Source: WLMZ01 sp963732585 (GTDB lineage Bacteria; Actinomycetota; Acidimicrobiia; Acidimicrobiales; Ilumatobacteraceae). From it: a stretch of 64,000 bases of DNA. Positions 26,661 through 34,505 of this stretch are shown here, piece after piece. The DNA lies in the NCBI GenBank assembly GCA_963732585.1, contig CAVSZY010000003.1, forward strand, positions 434,001 through 498,000. The letters run 5' to 3'. The notes beneath the pieces are model-generated. The model was not told the origin of the DNA, did not search any database, and worked only from the letters and a program-made list of their open reading frames with translations. Position numbers and translations under genes: made by a program. Within the stretch, counting starts at the first letter, position 1; each line of letters opens with the position of its first letter.

Positions 26661-26684
26661 TTCCTTCTCCCAGGTTCACGCAGA

Positions 26685-26882
26685 ATGACGGTGAAGATCG
26701 AACGCCAGCTGAGCTTTACCATAGCCACAACGACCACCTCGAAGTCCTTGACGATGCCGATATTGCTGGCGAGACGCGCGCCGACGGCTGACCGTGCGCT
26801 GCCCGACGCGGTGACGATCTGCAATCCGCTCGATCTGCCGTATCGAATTCAGAACCTCTCGATCGGATTTCGTCGACCATGA
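26685..26882 (+). pseudogene. Possible glycosidase N-terminal fragment
   Basis: A 65-codon frame includes ALPDAVTICNPLDLPYRIQ, which resembles the opening of GH43-type enzymes (the NPL-LYRFQ pattern), then ends after GFRRP. No downstream part follows. It is divergent from the GH43-like gene. A 23-bp part recurs at 17314. I read it as a remnant; an unrelated short coding frame is possible. Confidence 0.35.
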
Positions 26883-26903
26883 CGCGGAGCCCGACGTGAT
26901 GCG

Positions 26904-28169
26904 TCAGCTGACGGATCGGCTGGAGGCGCGGCTCCAGATGCTGGAGATTGGGAGGGCTTGGACGCCGGGGGCGATCGCGTAAGCGGCTGGGCCGGTGTGG
27001 AACAGCACGCACGCGGCGACCTGGTCGCCGAGTCGCTCGCGTAGCCACACGAGGTGGCGGGCTTCTTGCGGCTTCGGCGCGCTGGAAGCCTTGACCTCTA
27101 TGCCGATGACCCGGCCGTCGGCGAGTTCGGCAATGATGTCAATCTCCCGGTCGCCTCCCTCGTGACGCAGATGATGAAGTCGTGGAGCGCACGCCGACGT
27201 CTCGACTTCGGGCCGAAGCTGTTGCATGACAAAGGTGTCAATGAGGCGCCCGAGTAGGTCGCCGTTGCGGATCACCGCTCGTTCGTCGACCCCCAACAAG
27301 GGTCCCAGGAGCGCAGACTCGGCGAGATAGCGCTTTGGCGACCGGGTCAGACGATTGAGCCGGTTCGAATGCCATGCAGGGACTTCTTCGGCGAGGAACA
27401 GCATGGCCAACAGGTCGTCATAACGACTTGCCGTCTTTCGGGTGATGTCGGCGGCGTCGTGCAACGTCTTGTGCTCTGGGACGCCTGCGGTGTTTGCTGC
27501 AATAGCGACGAGGTAGCGACGGAGCTTCACGGGGTCGCGATTCTCATCGTGGAGCGCAGCGTCGCGCAGCACGAGTTGATCGACGTAGGCAGCTAGCCAA
27601 CGGCGGCGAAGCGCGGCGGAGGGTTGCCGGGCGACCTCGGGAAAACTGCCACGCAGTGCGAGCTGGATGTAATCTCGCAGTTCGACCCGTACGTCCGCTG
27701 GTCGAAGCAGATCGTGCTCATCGGCGACAAGCCGGTCAAAGAAGGACTGCTGGTCAGCGAGACCCGCGAGTTCCCGCTCACACAGGCCCCATTCAAGGAC
27801 GCGCACGACCCGACCAGTCGCCGCCCAGGATTCGGCGACCAGTTCGGCCCGAACCGATCCGGTGAGAATGAATCGGCCAGGTCCGTTACCGTCATCAAGC
27901 AAGCGCTTCACTGCCCCGAGCACCTCTGGAACCGCTTGCCACTCGTCAAGGAGCACCGGTGGGTCGAACGATGACAGGATGCCGTCGGGATCGGCACGAA
28001 CGGGCACTGCCTCCAACTCGCGATCCAGACGAACGACCGACGCGGCGAGGCGGCGAGCCGTCGTGGTTTTCCCGCTGCCACGAGGACCATTGATGACAAC
28101 GGCAGGTAATCCCGCGAGCAACGCAACGAGGAACGGATCGACAAGTCGAGGAACGTAATTTGTCACCAC
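26904..28169 (-). CDS. AAA ATPase with DUF4143 C-terminal domain
   Basis: The 421-residue protein shows a Walker A GPRGSGKTTTARRLA (about residues 28-42), Walker B DPPVLLDEWQ, a sensor-like RFILTGSVRAEL, and the C-terminal DUF4143 region (YLAESALLGPLLG, RHEGGDREIDIIAELADGRV, IGIEVKASS), which resembles a PD-(D/E)XK fold (D...D...E-K). Such proteins are common, often in accessory regions, with unknown function. The GTG start is adjacent to an array of 23-bp repeats that covers its presumed promoter. Confidence 0.85.
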   Translation of the reverse strand: MVTNYVPRLVDPFLVALLAGLPAVVINGPRGSGKTTTARRLAASVVRLDRELEAVPVRADPDGILSSFDPPVLLDEWQAVPEVLGAVKRLLDDGNGPGRFILTGSVRAELVAESWAATGRVVRVLEWGLCERELAGLADQQSFFDRLVADEHDLLRPADVRVELRDYIQLALRGSFPEVARQPSAALRRRWLAAYVDQLVLRDAALHDENRDPVKLRRYLVAIAANTAGVPEHKTLHDAADITRKTASRYDDLLAMLFLAEEVPAWHSNRLNRLTRSPKRYLAESALLGPLLGVDERAVIRNGDLLGRLIDTFVMQQLRPEVETSACAPRLHHLRHEGGDREIDIIAELADGRVIGIEVKASSAPKPQEARHLVWLRERLGDQVAACVLFHTGPAAYAIAPGVQALPISSIWSRASSRSVS

Positions 28170-28182
28170 CGTTCCATACTAC

Positions 28183-28310
28183 CTGTTTCACGGGTATCTA
28201 AGTCCTTGTTTAACGTGCCTCTAGATTACTGTTTCACGCCTATACGAGTACCTGTTTCACCGACCTAACCGTGCCCTCTTCACTGCTTCAGGGGATGTCC
28301 GTTTTCACGG
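28183..28310. repeat. 23-bp-period direct repeat array upstream of the DUF4143 ATPase
   Basis: CTGTTTCAC occurs at 28183, 28229 and 28252, with a variant TTGTTTAAC at 28206; the starts are spaced exactly 23 bases. Weaker copies follow at 28275 (CCTCTTCAC) and 28300 (CGTTTTCAC). The rest of each 23-mer is poorly conserved. The array lies immediately upstream of the ATPase start and is consistent with an iteron-like or multi-site operator. It is not a CRISPR: the conserved core is too short. Confidence 0.7.
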
Positions 28311-28408
28311 TAGCCACGGGCACTGATGAGGTCGCACCGCGGTCGGCGTGCTGATGTCACCTGTCGCAGAACGAATCGGCTGGATGTGCGGCGCCTCGAC
28401 GCCGACCT

Positions 28409-29130
28409 TTAGGCGAAATGTAGAACGCCGTCGTCCATCGGATCCTTGAGCAGCATCTGCTTGTTGGCGGCGTGGTTCTGCGTGTTCAGCCACGGCGCCT
28501 TGTCACCTTGCAGGGGCATCAGGTGCGCCGTGCGCTCGACATAGCCCGAGGAGAATTCTTCGATCCACTTGTGCGGGGACATGCCAGAGTCTGACGCTCG
28601 CAGTCGTGGAGTGAATCGCGTGGCACCAATCTTGTCCATATGGTTGAGAAGTCGGCAGAAGTAGTCCGCCATCAGATCGGAACGCAACGTCCAGGATGCG
28701 TTGATGTACCCGAAGATCGAGGCCAGGTTGGGGACGTCCGAATAAGCGACGCCCTTGTATGTCCACGACTTCGAGAAATCGACAGATTCGCCGTCGACGC
28801 TGAACGTCACCTCCCCGAGGGTGACGAGGTTCAAGCCGGTGGCCGTCACGATGACATCGGCCTGCAGGTGGCCACCCGACGCCAATCGGACGCCGGTCTG
28901 GTCGAACGCTTCGATGCGATCGGTGACCACATCGGCCCTGCCCGACTTGATTGCCTCAAACAAATCTCCGTTCGGCACGAGGCAAAGGCGTTGATCCCAC
29001 GGTTTGTACGTCGGGGTGAAGTGCTTGTCGGCGTAGTCCTGGCCGAGGGCGTCGCGGACGCCAGTGAGCAACTCGGCGGCGAACTCGTCGGGGTGCTCTC
29101 GCGCGCGCCTGTAGCGCTTCTGCTGGTTTG
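28409..29130 (-). pseudogene. Flavin-containing/Baeyer-Villiger monooxygenase, C-terminal half only
   Basis: The coherent part begins near QQKRYRRAREHPDEF and runs DYADKHFTPTYKPWDQRLCL, VPNGDLFEAIKSG, VVTDRIEAFDQTGVRLASGG, ADVIVTATGLNLV and HKWIEEFSSGYVERTAHLMP to a natural stop. These match the second half of Baeyer-Villiger-type monooxygenases. The FAD-binding and NADPH-binding N-terminal half is missing, and upstream sequence belongs to another gene on the other strand. It is a remnant of a ketone-oxidising catabolic gene. Confidence 0.8.
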
Positions 29131-29220
29131 CTGAATCTGAATGGCAAACAGGCAGCGTGCACCGAGTACCGCGCCCGCGATCTTCCGTGCATTCCTCACC
29201 TGACCGTCCCGGGAACCTCG

Positions 29221-30387
29221 GTGCTTGAGGCGCGCATCGTGGTGCGCCCCGCAGGCGGAGGGGTCGATGAGGAACCATTACGCGTGGGATTCCTGTCGGA
29301 CATGCCCATGGGCAACCAGCTCGGCGGATACCTCGACCCCATCATCCTGGCGTTGGAAGATGCGATGAACGAGGGACGCTTGACGCGCCCGGTGGAGATT
29401 CAGGCTAGCCATGTCCTTGGCCTGCCAGCAGGACAGGCCGACAACGTACGCGACGCGTTCACCGATCTGGTCCACCAGGGCTGCCTGATCATTGGATCGG
29501 TTGGCGTCACTAACAATGCGTTGGTGCTGATGCCGGCGATCAACGAGGCGCGGGTGCCTTACATCACCATGGCGGGCACCACCCGATTCATCGGCGACTT
29601 TTGCTTCTCGCTGGCCAACGGCGGGCACGGTGAAGAGGCAGCGATCCTGGCCGCATACCTTGCTGATCATGGGCTTCGACAGGTCGTGCTCACTGGCGAA
29701 GGAAGCCCGGGCGACGCCGAGTATCGCCGGTTCTTTGCCGAGCAGGCATCCCTCTACGGTGTCGAGATCCTCGGGACGAACTATTTCGAGACCCGTCCGA
29801 CGGAAGACGAACTGGATGCCGTGTTGCGGCAGTGGCGCGACGCCCTGCAACCGGATGCCTTGGTGTATTGCGGGTTTGGGTTGAACAGCGACCAGTTGAA
29901 TCCGTCGTTGGCTCGCATTGGTTGGGATCCTCCGAAGGTCATGAACGCAGCGATCATGTGGGCGCTGTCTAGCCCGCAGTGGATGGCCGCGCTGGACGGG
30001 TGGGTGGGGATCGAGCAGACCCTTGGCGACCACGAGTCGGACGACAAGAACCGCAACTGGGAGCCGCTGCTGGACCGCCACGAGCAGCGCTTCGGTTATC
30101 GCACGGACAGCACGATGATTGGGTTGCTGTACGACCAAGGCCGGGCGATGGCCGAGGCCATCATCAACGCGCCAACGGAGAGCGCCGAGGGGCTGTGCGT
30201 CGGGCTGGAACGGATCAAGATGATGCCGTCCACACTCGGTGGGCCACGAACCTACATTGGATTCGGCCAGCAGGATCACCGCGGCTATCGGGGCGACTTC
30301 ATGTTCATGAAACAACTACGTGACGGCAAGTTCTACCTGGCCGACTACCACTGGCCGCAATGGCCGATCAACGCTGCTGCGCGGTAG
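29221..30387 (+). CDS. Periplasmic-binding-protein-like protein (branched-chain amino acid receptor type), no signal peptide
   Basis: The chain contains EEPLRVGFLSDMPMG, VHQGCLIIGSVGVTNNALVL, YITMAGTTRFIGDFCFS, VLTGEGSPGDAEYRRFFAEQ and SSPQWMAALDGWVGIEQTLG, a type I periplasmic-binding fold. No signal peptide or lipobox precedes it; GTG at 29221 is the likely start (388 residues). The upstream DNA is the broken end of the monooxygenase fragment, so an original N-terminus may have been lost. Cytosolic members of this fold act as regulators or amidase sensors (AmiC-like); which applies here is unknown. Confidence 0.7.
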   Translation: MLEARIVVRPAGGGVDEEPLRVGFLSDMPMGNQLGGYLDPIILALEDAMNEGRLTRPVEIQASHVLGLPAGQADNVRDAFTDLVHQGCLIIGSVGVTNNALVLMPAINEARVPYITMAGTTRFIGDFCFSLANGGHGEEAAILAAYLADHGLRQVVLTGEGSPGDAEYRRFFAEQASLYGVEILGTNYFETRPTEDELDAVLRQWRDALQPDALVYCGFGLNSDQLNPSLARIGWDPPKVMNAAIMWALSSPQWMAALDGWVGIEQTLGDHESDDKNRNWEPLLDRHEQRFGYRTDSTMIGLLYDQGRAMAEAIINAPTESAEGLCVGLERIKMMPSTLGGPRTYIGFGQQDHRGYRGDFMFMKQLRDGKFYLADYHWPQWPINAAAR

Positions 30388-30450
30388 CCCTCGATGATGA
30401 CGTCACCGGAGTGCTGTGCATCGGCGATTCCCAAGTACGGCTCTGAGAGT

Positions 30451-30771
30451 TCAGGCATCGAGCAGCACTCGGCGGTTGTTGAAGACGGCGGAGATCTCGA
30501 GTTCGCCTCCGAGTTGAGCGATGATCGAGCGCAGAACGTCGAGTGAGAGGCCGATCTCGCCGGATTCGATTTGGGATACTGCGGATTGGGATTTGCCGAT
30601 GAGATCGGCGAGTTCAGTTTGGGTGATTCCGAGGGCGCGCCGGAGTTCGCCGAGGTGGTATTCGGCGTGTTCGTGTAGGGCGGCGGTTGAGAGTTCGGCG
30701 ATGCGTGCGGCGCGGGCGGGATCGCTCAGGGCTTGATCGCGTCGGGTGCTGTATTTCTTTGTGGTTGGCAT
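30451..30771 (-). CDS. XRE family antitoxin (HigA-like)
   Basis: The 106-residue protein opens MPTTKKYSTRRDQALSDPAR and carries LRRALGITQTELADLIGKSQ then SAVSQIESGEIGLSLDVLRS, a Cro/C1-type helix-turn-helix, and ends with IIAQLGGELEISAVF. This is the standard form of antitoxins paired with Gp49/HigB-type toxins. Its ATG overlaps the degraded toxin stop (TGATG). With the toxin broken, it may now act only as a repressor. Confidence 0.8.
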   Translation of the reverse strand: MPTTKKYSTRRDQALSDPARAARIAELSTAALHEHAEYHLGELRRALGITQTELADLIGKSQSAVSQIESGEIGLSLDVLRSIIAQLGGELEISAVFNNRRVLLDA

Positions 30772-30960
30772 CAGATCAGTCCTTCCTTGGTGAGTTCGAT
30801 CATCCGCAATTGGCACGTCGTGGTGGTAACAATCGTTCCACCTTGGTGAGTTGCCAGTGGTGTCGCCCTTGGCGCCGCCGATCAGCAGAATCGCCGTCTG
30901 GCGCGGGTCGAAGGCGAACTAGACTCGAAGCGAACGTTTGGCGCGAAGGGCTACGCGGCG
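30771..30960 (-). pseudogene. HigB/Gp49-like toxin, degraded C-terminal part
   Basis: The reverse strand shows FAFDPRQTAILLIGGAKGDT then TGN and, after disruption, VPIADD and ELTKEGLI with a stop overlapping the antitoxin's ATG. These are the characteristic end blocks of RelE-superfamily HigB/Gp49 toxins. An in-frame TAG precedes FAFDP, and the segment between VPIADD and ELTKEGLI is shortened and frameshifted. The N-terminal half is missing. Confidence 0.65.
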
Positions 30961-31038
30961 TTGTCCAGCGCCTTGCTGAGCTGCGCCAGTGCGGGGGACA
31001 GCCGTTCCAGCGGCAAGTAGCCGAACCCGAGTCGGGCG

Positions 31039-31150
31039 GCGGAAGATGGGCTTGCGCTTTTCGGCGAAGGCGCAGGGACCTTCGATGGCGTCCTCGGAGA
31101 CGAGCACGCGGCGGGTTCGTTCGACTTTCCACAGCGAAGCCTTCCTTGCG
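31039..31150 (-). pseudogene. Enoyl-CoA hydratase (crotonase) C-terminal remnant
   Basis: The reverse strand reads RTRRVLVSEDAIEGPCAFAE then KRKPIF, matching the highly conserved C-terminal helix of crotonase-family enzymes (SEDA-EGP-AF-EKR-P). A frame change precedes it (KEGFAVES). Nothing else of the gene is visible. Confidence 0.6.
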
Positions 31151-31159
31151 GGTGCCGCG

Positions 31160-31418
31160 GCGACAGTAACCTTTGACGCGCAGCCAGCGATCTTGGCCTA
31201 CTACGACACGACATGAACCTGGTCGTGACGCCCGGCGATTTGACCCTGATGGCTGGGCCTGCGTCGGACGTCCTACCGTTGTCCACCTCGGGTTCGCCTG
31301 ACCGGCGATGCCCTGGCGCTGGGGAGCCGAACCGTGCACCTGTCCGAGTCGACGGTCAGCCGAACCTGAACCTGGATCACGCGCCCGATGGCGCTCGACA
31401 GAGTGTATTGTGGTTTGC
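31160..31418. other. Intergenic stretch without recognisable gene
   Basis: Between the crotonase remnant and the next antitoxin I see only out-of-frame Arg-rich reading frames and no family motif. The promoter of the downstream module must lie near 31380-31415, where TATTGTGGTT could include a weak -10. Confidence 0.4.
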
Positions 31419-31706
31419 ATGACAATTCAGCTGGCAGTCCGGGTCGAGGATGAGGTTGCAGCCGCGATGGACGCTCTCGTCGCTGTCGACCGCTACCCCA
31501 ACCGAACTGAGATTGTGCGCGCCGCGCTTGCTGCGCTTCTCGACAGTGAGCGCCGCGCTGATATCGGTCGACGCATCGTCGCTGGCTACGAACGCATCCC
31601 CGACTCAGGCGAGTTCACCCAGATCCACCGCTCCGCCGCTCGCCGTATCCTCGACGATCTCGAACCCTGGGATTGGGGCAGCGACGATGACACCATTGCA
31701 GGGTGA
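31419..31706 (+). CDS. Ribbon-helix-helix antitoxin (MazE/CopG-like)
   Basis: The 95-residue protein begins MTIQLAVRVEDEVAAAMDAL then VAVDRYPNRTEIVRAALAALL, a clear ribbon-helix-helix, followed by a disordered toxin-binding tail (AGYERIPDSGEF, DDLEPWDWGS). Its last 20 bases overlap the toxin gene, the usual antitoxin-first arrangement. Confidence 0.85.
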   Translation: MTIQLAVRVEDEVAAAMDALVAVDRYPNRTEIVRAALAALLDSERRADIGRRIVAGYERIPDSGEFTQIHRSAARRILDDLEPWDWGSDDDTIAG

Positions 31707-32001
31707 GATCTGGCGATACGAACCCGAGGACGCCAAGGCTCGTCCGGTTGTCGTCGTCACGCGTGACGAGGTAATCCCGCACCTCAGCGACATCCTTGTG
31801 GCTCCGGTGACCCGCACCCGGCGCAACATCCCGACTGAGATGTATCTCGGACCGGACGATGGGCTCGGGGTCGATTGCGTCGCCTCGTTTGACAACCTCT
31901 TCCCCGCCGCTCGGGTTCATCTCGTTCGGCGGATGGGCACGCTTCGACACGGGCGCCTCCACGAATTGTGCGATGCCATGCGCGCCGTTATGGACTGTTG
32001 A
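31687..32001 (+). CDS. MazF/PemK-type endoribonuclease toxin
   Basis: The 104-residue protein shows LQGEIWRYEPEDAKARPVVV, TRDEVIPHLSDILVAPVTRT and AASFDNLF-like VASFDNLFPA, the PemK/MazF fold with catalytic Arg in the AKARPVVVV turn and Thr in APVTRT. These toxins cleave mRNA or tRNA at short sequences. It overlaps the antitoxin by 20 bases and appears intact, making this one of the few complete modules in the region. Confidence 0.88.
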   Translation: MTPLQGEIWRYEPEDAKARPVVVVTRDEVIPHLSDILVAPVTRTRRNIPTEMYLGPDDGLGVDCVASFDNLFPAARVHLVRRMGTLRHGRLHELCDAMRAVMDC

Positions 32002-32059
32002 CTGCGCCCAGCGCACTGTCACATCAACTGCTGGGCCGTTGATGTGACGGATAAGACTG

Positions 32060-32200
32060 GCTGGTTGCAAAGCGCATGTGGTCTTCGACGGCCTGGCACC
32101 ATTCGGCTGGATGGGTGAGTTGCGGCGAGTGATAGCCGCCGGGGATCACGACTAAGCGGCGGTTTGGTAGCTCGGATTCTGGTCCGGGGAAGTCGATGTT
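32060..32200 (-). pseudogene. Alpha/beta hydrolase C-terminal remnant
   Basis: The reverse strand reads LPNRRLVVIPGGYHSPQLTH then PAEWCQAVEDHMRFA, the catalytic-His segment and final helix of alpha/beta hydrolases (IPGAYHSPQLTHP-EW). Only about 45 residues remain. It follows the MazF gene closely on the opposite strand. Confidence 0.6.
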
Positions 32201-32304
32201 CATCGGCCCGTCGGCAGGGTTGATATGTCTCGAACCCCTTCCCTTTTGTTGGGCATTGTGATGTTTGCTGACAAAGCCGTATCTGAGCTGATGCGGGTTT
32301 GCCA

Positions 32305-32726
32305 ATGTCTGGTGTGCTCGCTCGCCTGCTCGAAATCGCTGCCGAGCAACACGGGTTGTTCACCGTCGAACAGGCCCAGGGTCGATGGAAGCGGTGTTGT
32401 GGGCCAAGGGTCGCGCCCTGATCGCCGGGCCGTCAGCGCTCGTGCTGTGGGACCTCGCCGACGTAAACCCGCGCAAAATCCACCTGGCAGTGCCCACCGG
32501 CTATCGGCCGCGTCGTACGGGCGGCGCGCTGTACCAGGTTCACTCCGTGACGTTCAGCGACGCGGACAAGGACGAGGTAAACGGGGTGCCTGTAGTAACG
32601 CCTGAGATCGCCATCACGCAATCGATCGACTTGGGTGTCGCCGGAGACATGATCGAGCAGGCAATCAGCCGGGCTACCGCACGCGAATTGGTCGGCACCC
32701 CAACAGCGCAGCCTGATCATCGATGA
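32305..32726 (+). pseudogene. AbiEi-like antitoxin with internal deletion
   Basis: An ATG at 32305 reads MSGVLARLLEIAAEQHGLFT then VEQAQ, the winged-helix start of AbiEi-type antitoxins. At about 32383 the frame changes, and MEAVLWAKGRALIAGPSALV, LWDLADVNPRKIHLAVPTGY and VNGVPVVTPEIAITQSIDLG follow, the body of the same family. Roughly 35 residues of the middle are missing. No matching AbiEii partner is adjacent; the nucleotidyltransferase at 33119 has its own small partner. Confidence 0.65.
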
Positions 32727-32852
32727 ACGGACCGAACGCGGCGTGGTGGAAGCCGCCAGGGTATACGAAAGCCCTTACAACGGCGTCGTCGCTGGCGTCG
32801 GTGCGCTGTCTCACTCTCGGGGCCGCCCAATGTGGGGGTACGATGCAATTCA

Positions 32853-33122
32853 ATGGCTCAGAACCCGCCGGTAGTTCCGGTCGATACGTCATATGGCGTC
32901 TGGCGGCAACAGATGGATGCAATCGCGCGTCGTACAGTGGAACAACGGCTTGAGGAGTGGGCTGAACTCAACCGCTTAGGTGGAGAGATGGAAGCGAGCG
33001 GCATTCGTCGTCGACATCCGGATTATTCAGATAGTCAGGTGATTCGCGCCATGGCCCGACAGCGTTACGGCGATGAACTCGTGCTCTCGGCCTGGCCCGG
33101 CGAGGAACTCGTCGCTCCGTGA
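32853..33122 (+). CDS. Small helical protein paired with a nucleotidyltransferase
   Basis: The 89-residue protein has RQQMDAIARRTVEQRLEEWA, ELNRLGGEMEASGIRRRHPD and YSDSQVIRAMARQRYGDEL, an all-helical pattern with the conserved-looking RRHPDYSD block. I cannot name the family with certainty. Its stop overlaps the nucleotidyltransferase start by GTGA, so the two are translationally coupled and probably form a functional pair, likely toxin-antitoxin-like. The ATG at 32853 is chosen. Confidence 0.75.
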   Translation: MAQNPPVVPVDTSYGVWRQQMDAIARRTVEQRLEEWAELNRLGGEMEASGIRRRHPDYSDSQVIRAMARQRYGDELVLSAWPGEELVAP

Positions 33123-33688
33123 TCGATCTTTCAATTTGTCTGCGACGGGTAATCGAAGTCCTTGAGTCCCGCTCAGTTCCTTACATCGTGGTTGGCTCCA
33201 CGGCCGCTGCGGCTTGGGGCGTCGCACGAATGACTCGTGATGTCGATGTTGTCGCTGTCATTCCAAGCGCAGACGTTGAATATCTGGTCGAAAGCTTGGG
33301 ACGTACCGAGTTTTACATCCCAACCGAGGATGCACGTGTGGCTGGACTGAACGGCGGAGCATTCAACGTGCTGCACCCAGCTTCGGGAGGCAAGGTCGAC
33401 CTGTTCGTTGTCCTTGCTGACGACGAGTTCACAGCGTCGCGCTTGCAACGACGGATCCGCTCAAATGTGCTTGGTGTTGATACCTGGATCGCTTCCCCCG
33501 AGGACGTCGTTCTTGCCAAACTCCGTTGGCGCCAAGCGTCAAGGTCAGAGGTTCATTGGCGAGACTGCGTCGAGATCGCCGCAACACAATCGCTCGACGT
33601 CTCCTACCTTCGAACCTGGGGCACCAGGCTTGGAATCGAAAGCGACTTGGAGCAATTGCTCGAAGGAGTCGCCAACCCGTTGATCTGA
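33119..33688 (+). CDS. Nucleotidyltransferase (DUF6036/AbiEii-like)
   Basis: The 189-residue protein shows VPYIVVGSTAAAAWGVARMT then RDVDVVAVI, the GS...D-V-D core of DNA polymerase beta-type nucleotidyltransferases, followed by GGKVDLFVVLADDEFT (third acidic residue) and the SPEDVVLAKLRWRQASRSEV segment typical of the AbiEii/MenT-related group. Such enzymes transfer nucleotides to RNA or protein. It is translationally coupled to the preceding small protein. Confidence 0.85.
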   Translation: MIDLSICLRRVIEVLESRSVPYIVVGSTAAAAWGVARMTRDVDVVAVIPSADVEYLVESLGRTEFYIPTEDARVAGLNGGAFNVLHPASGGKVDLFVVLADDEFTASRLQRRIRSNVLGVDTWIASPEDVVLAKLRWRQASRSEVHWRDCVEIAATQSLDVSYLRTWGTRLGIESDLEQLLEGVANPLI

Positions 33689-33716
33689 GTGATCTCGCCG
33701 ACAGTGCAACCGCCGC

Positions 33717-33826
33717 CTACATTGCCAAGCCGTTCAGCAGGTCGCCGGAGATGAACACGCCGCCGGTGAGACGGGCCGGGCAGTCGCAGAGGGCCAGCAC
33801 GGCCTCGACCATCGTGGCCATCGGTT
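33717..33826 (-). pseudogene. Short-chain dehydrogenase C-terminal remnant
   Basis: The reverse strand reads MATMVEAVLALCDCPARLTG then GVFISGDLLNGLAM and a stop, matching the last segment of catabolic short-chain dehydrogenases (EAALALC--P-TGRV--S-DLL). Nothing upstream belongs to the gene; sequence there is disrupted before the XRE-cupin gene. Confidence 0.55.
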
Positions 33827-33881
33827 CGATCTGATCTGGGCGTAATACGCCACCGACCAGAGCATCGGCAAGACGCCATGG

Positions 33882-34502
33882 TCAGTAGTGCGGCGGAGTG
33901 ATGACCCAAAGAACTCGGGTAGGTGTCGCGCCGCGATTAGCACAGCGGTGTTGCCTGATGCTGGGGAAGGCGAAGCTGTCGCCGGCATGCAGCACCAGGT
34001 GGGCCTGGTCGACCCACAGGTCGAGAGTGCCGTCCAGCACCAGTCCGGCTTCCGAGCCGTCGTGCGTATAGTCGTCGCTGTCGGCGCCGGGGGCGATTGT
34101 GCTGATCAACAACTCCAGTTGCCCGGTGAGGTTGGGGGAGAGCAACTCCTCGGTGATGCCCAGCCCCGGGAATGTCAGTCGTGGCCGGTTGTCGGCGCGC
34201 ACGACGATGTCGCGTTCCTCGGCCGGGCCCAGCTTGCCAGCCCGGAAGAACCAATTCATGTGGATGCCAAACACGTCGCACAAAGCTTTGAGCGTGCCGA
34301 TGGGAACACGGGTTAAGTTGCGTTCGATCTCGCTCAGATAGCCAACCGAGATGCCTGCGGCGACGGCGACCTGTTTCAGGGTGAGACCCTGAGCTTTGCG
34401 CAGGCCACGAATCTCATCGCCGATTTCGGCGCTGGGGTCGAAATCACTGGGTGTTTGCGACGGATGTAACTCATTGGCGGTATGTAGCGGTCGGAAGGCC
34501 AT
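33882..34502 (-). CDS. XRE family regulator with C-terminal cupin domain
   Basis: The 206-residue protein has a helix-turn-helix (IRGLRKAQGLTLKQVAVAAG, ISVGYLSEIERNLTRVPIGT) and a cupin (YTHDGSEAGLVLDGTLDLWV, LHAGDSFAFPSIRQHRCANR). This architecture regulates amine and amino-acid catabolism in response to a small ligand. It starts 3 bases after the stop of the co-oriented dimethylglycine/sarcosine dehydrogenase-like gene, so they form an operon, probably controlled by the palindrome at 36971. Confidence 0.88.
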   Translation of the reverse strand: MAFRPLHTANELHPSQTPSDFDPSAEIGDEIRGLRKAQGLTLKQVAVAAGISVGYLSEIERNLTRVPIGTLKALCDVFGIHMNWFFRAGKLGPAEERDIVVRADNRPRLTFPGLGITEELLSPNLTGQLELLISTIAPGADSDDYTHDGSEAGLVLDGTLDLWVDQAHLVLHAGDSFAFPSIRQHRCANRGATPTRVLWVITPPHY

Positions 34503-34505
34503 CGT

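Noticed and set aside
28160..28310. CRISPR array
   Set aside because: The conserved core is about 9 bases with a 23-base period; there is no long repeat, unique spacer structure or cas gene.
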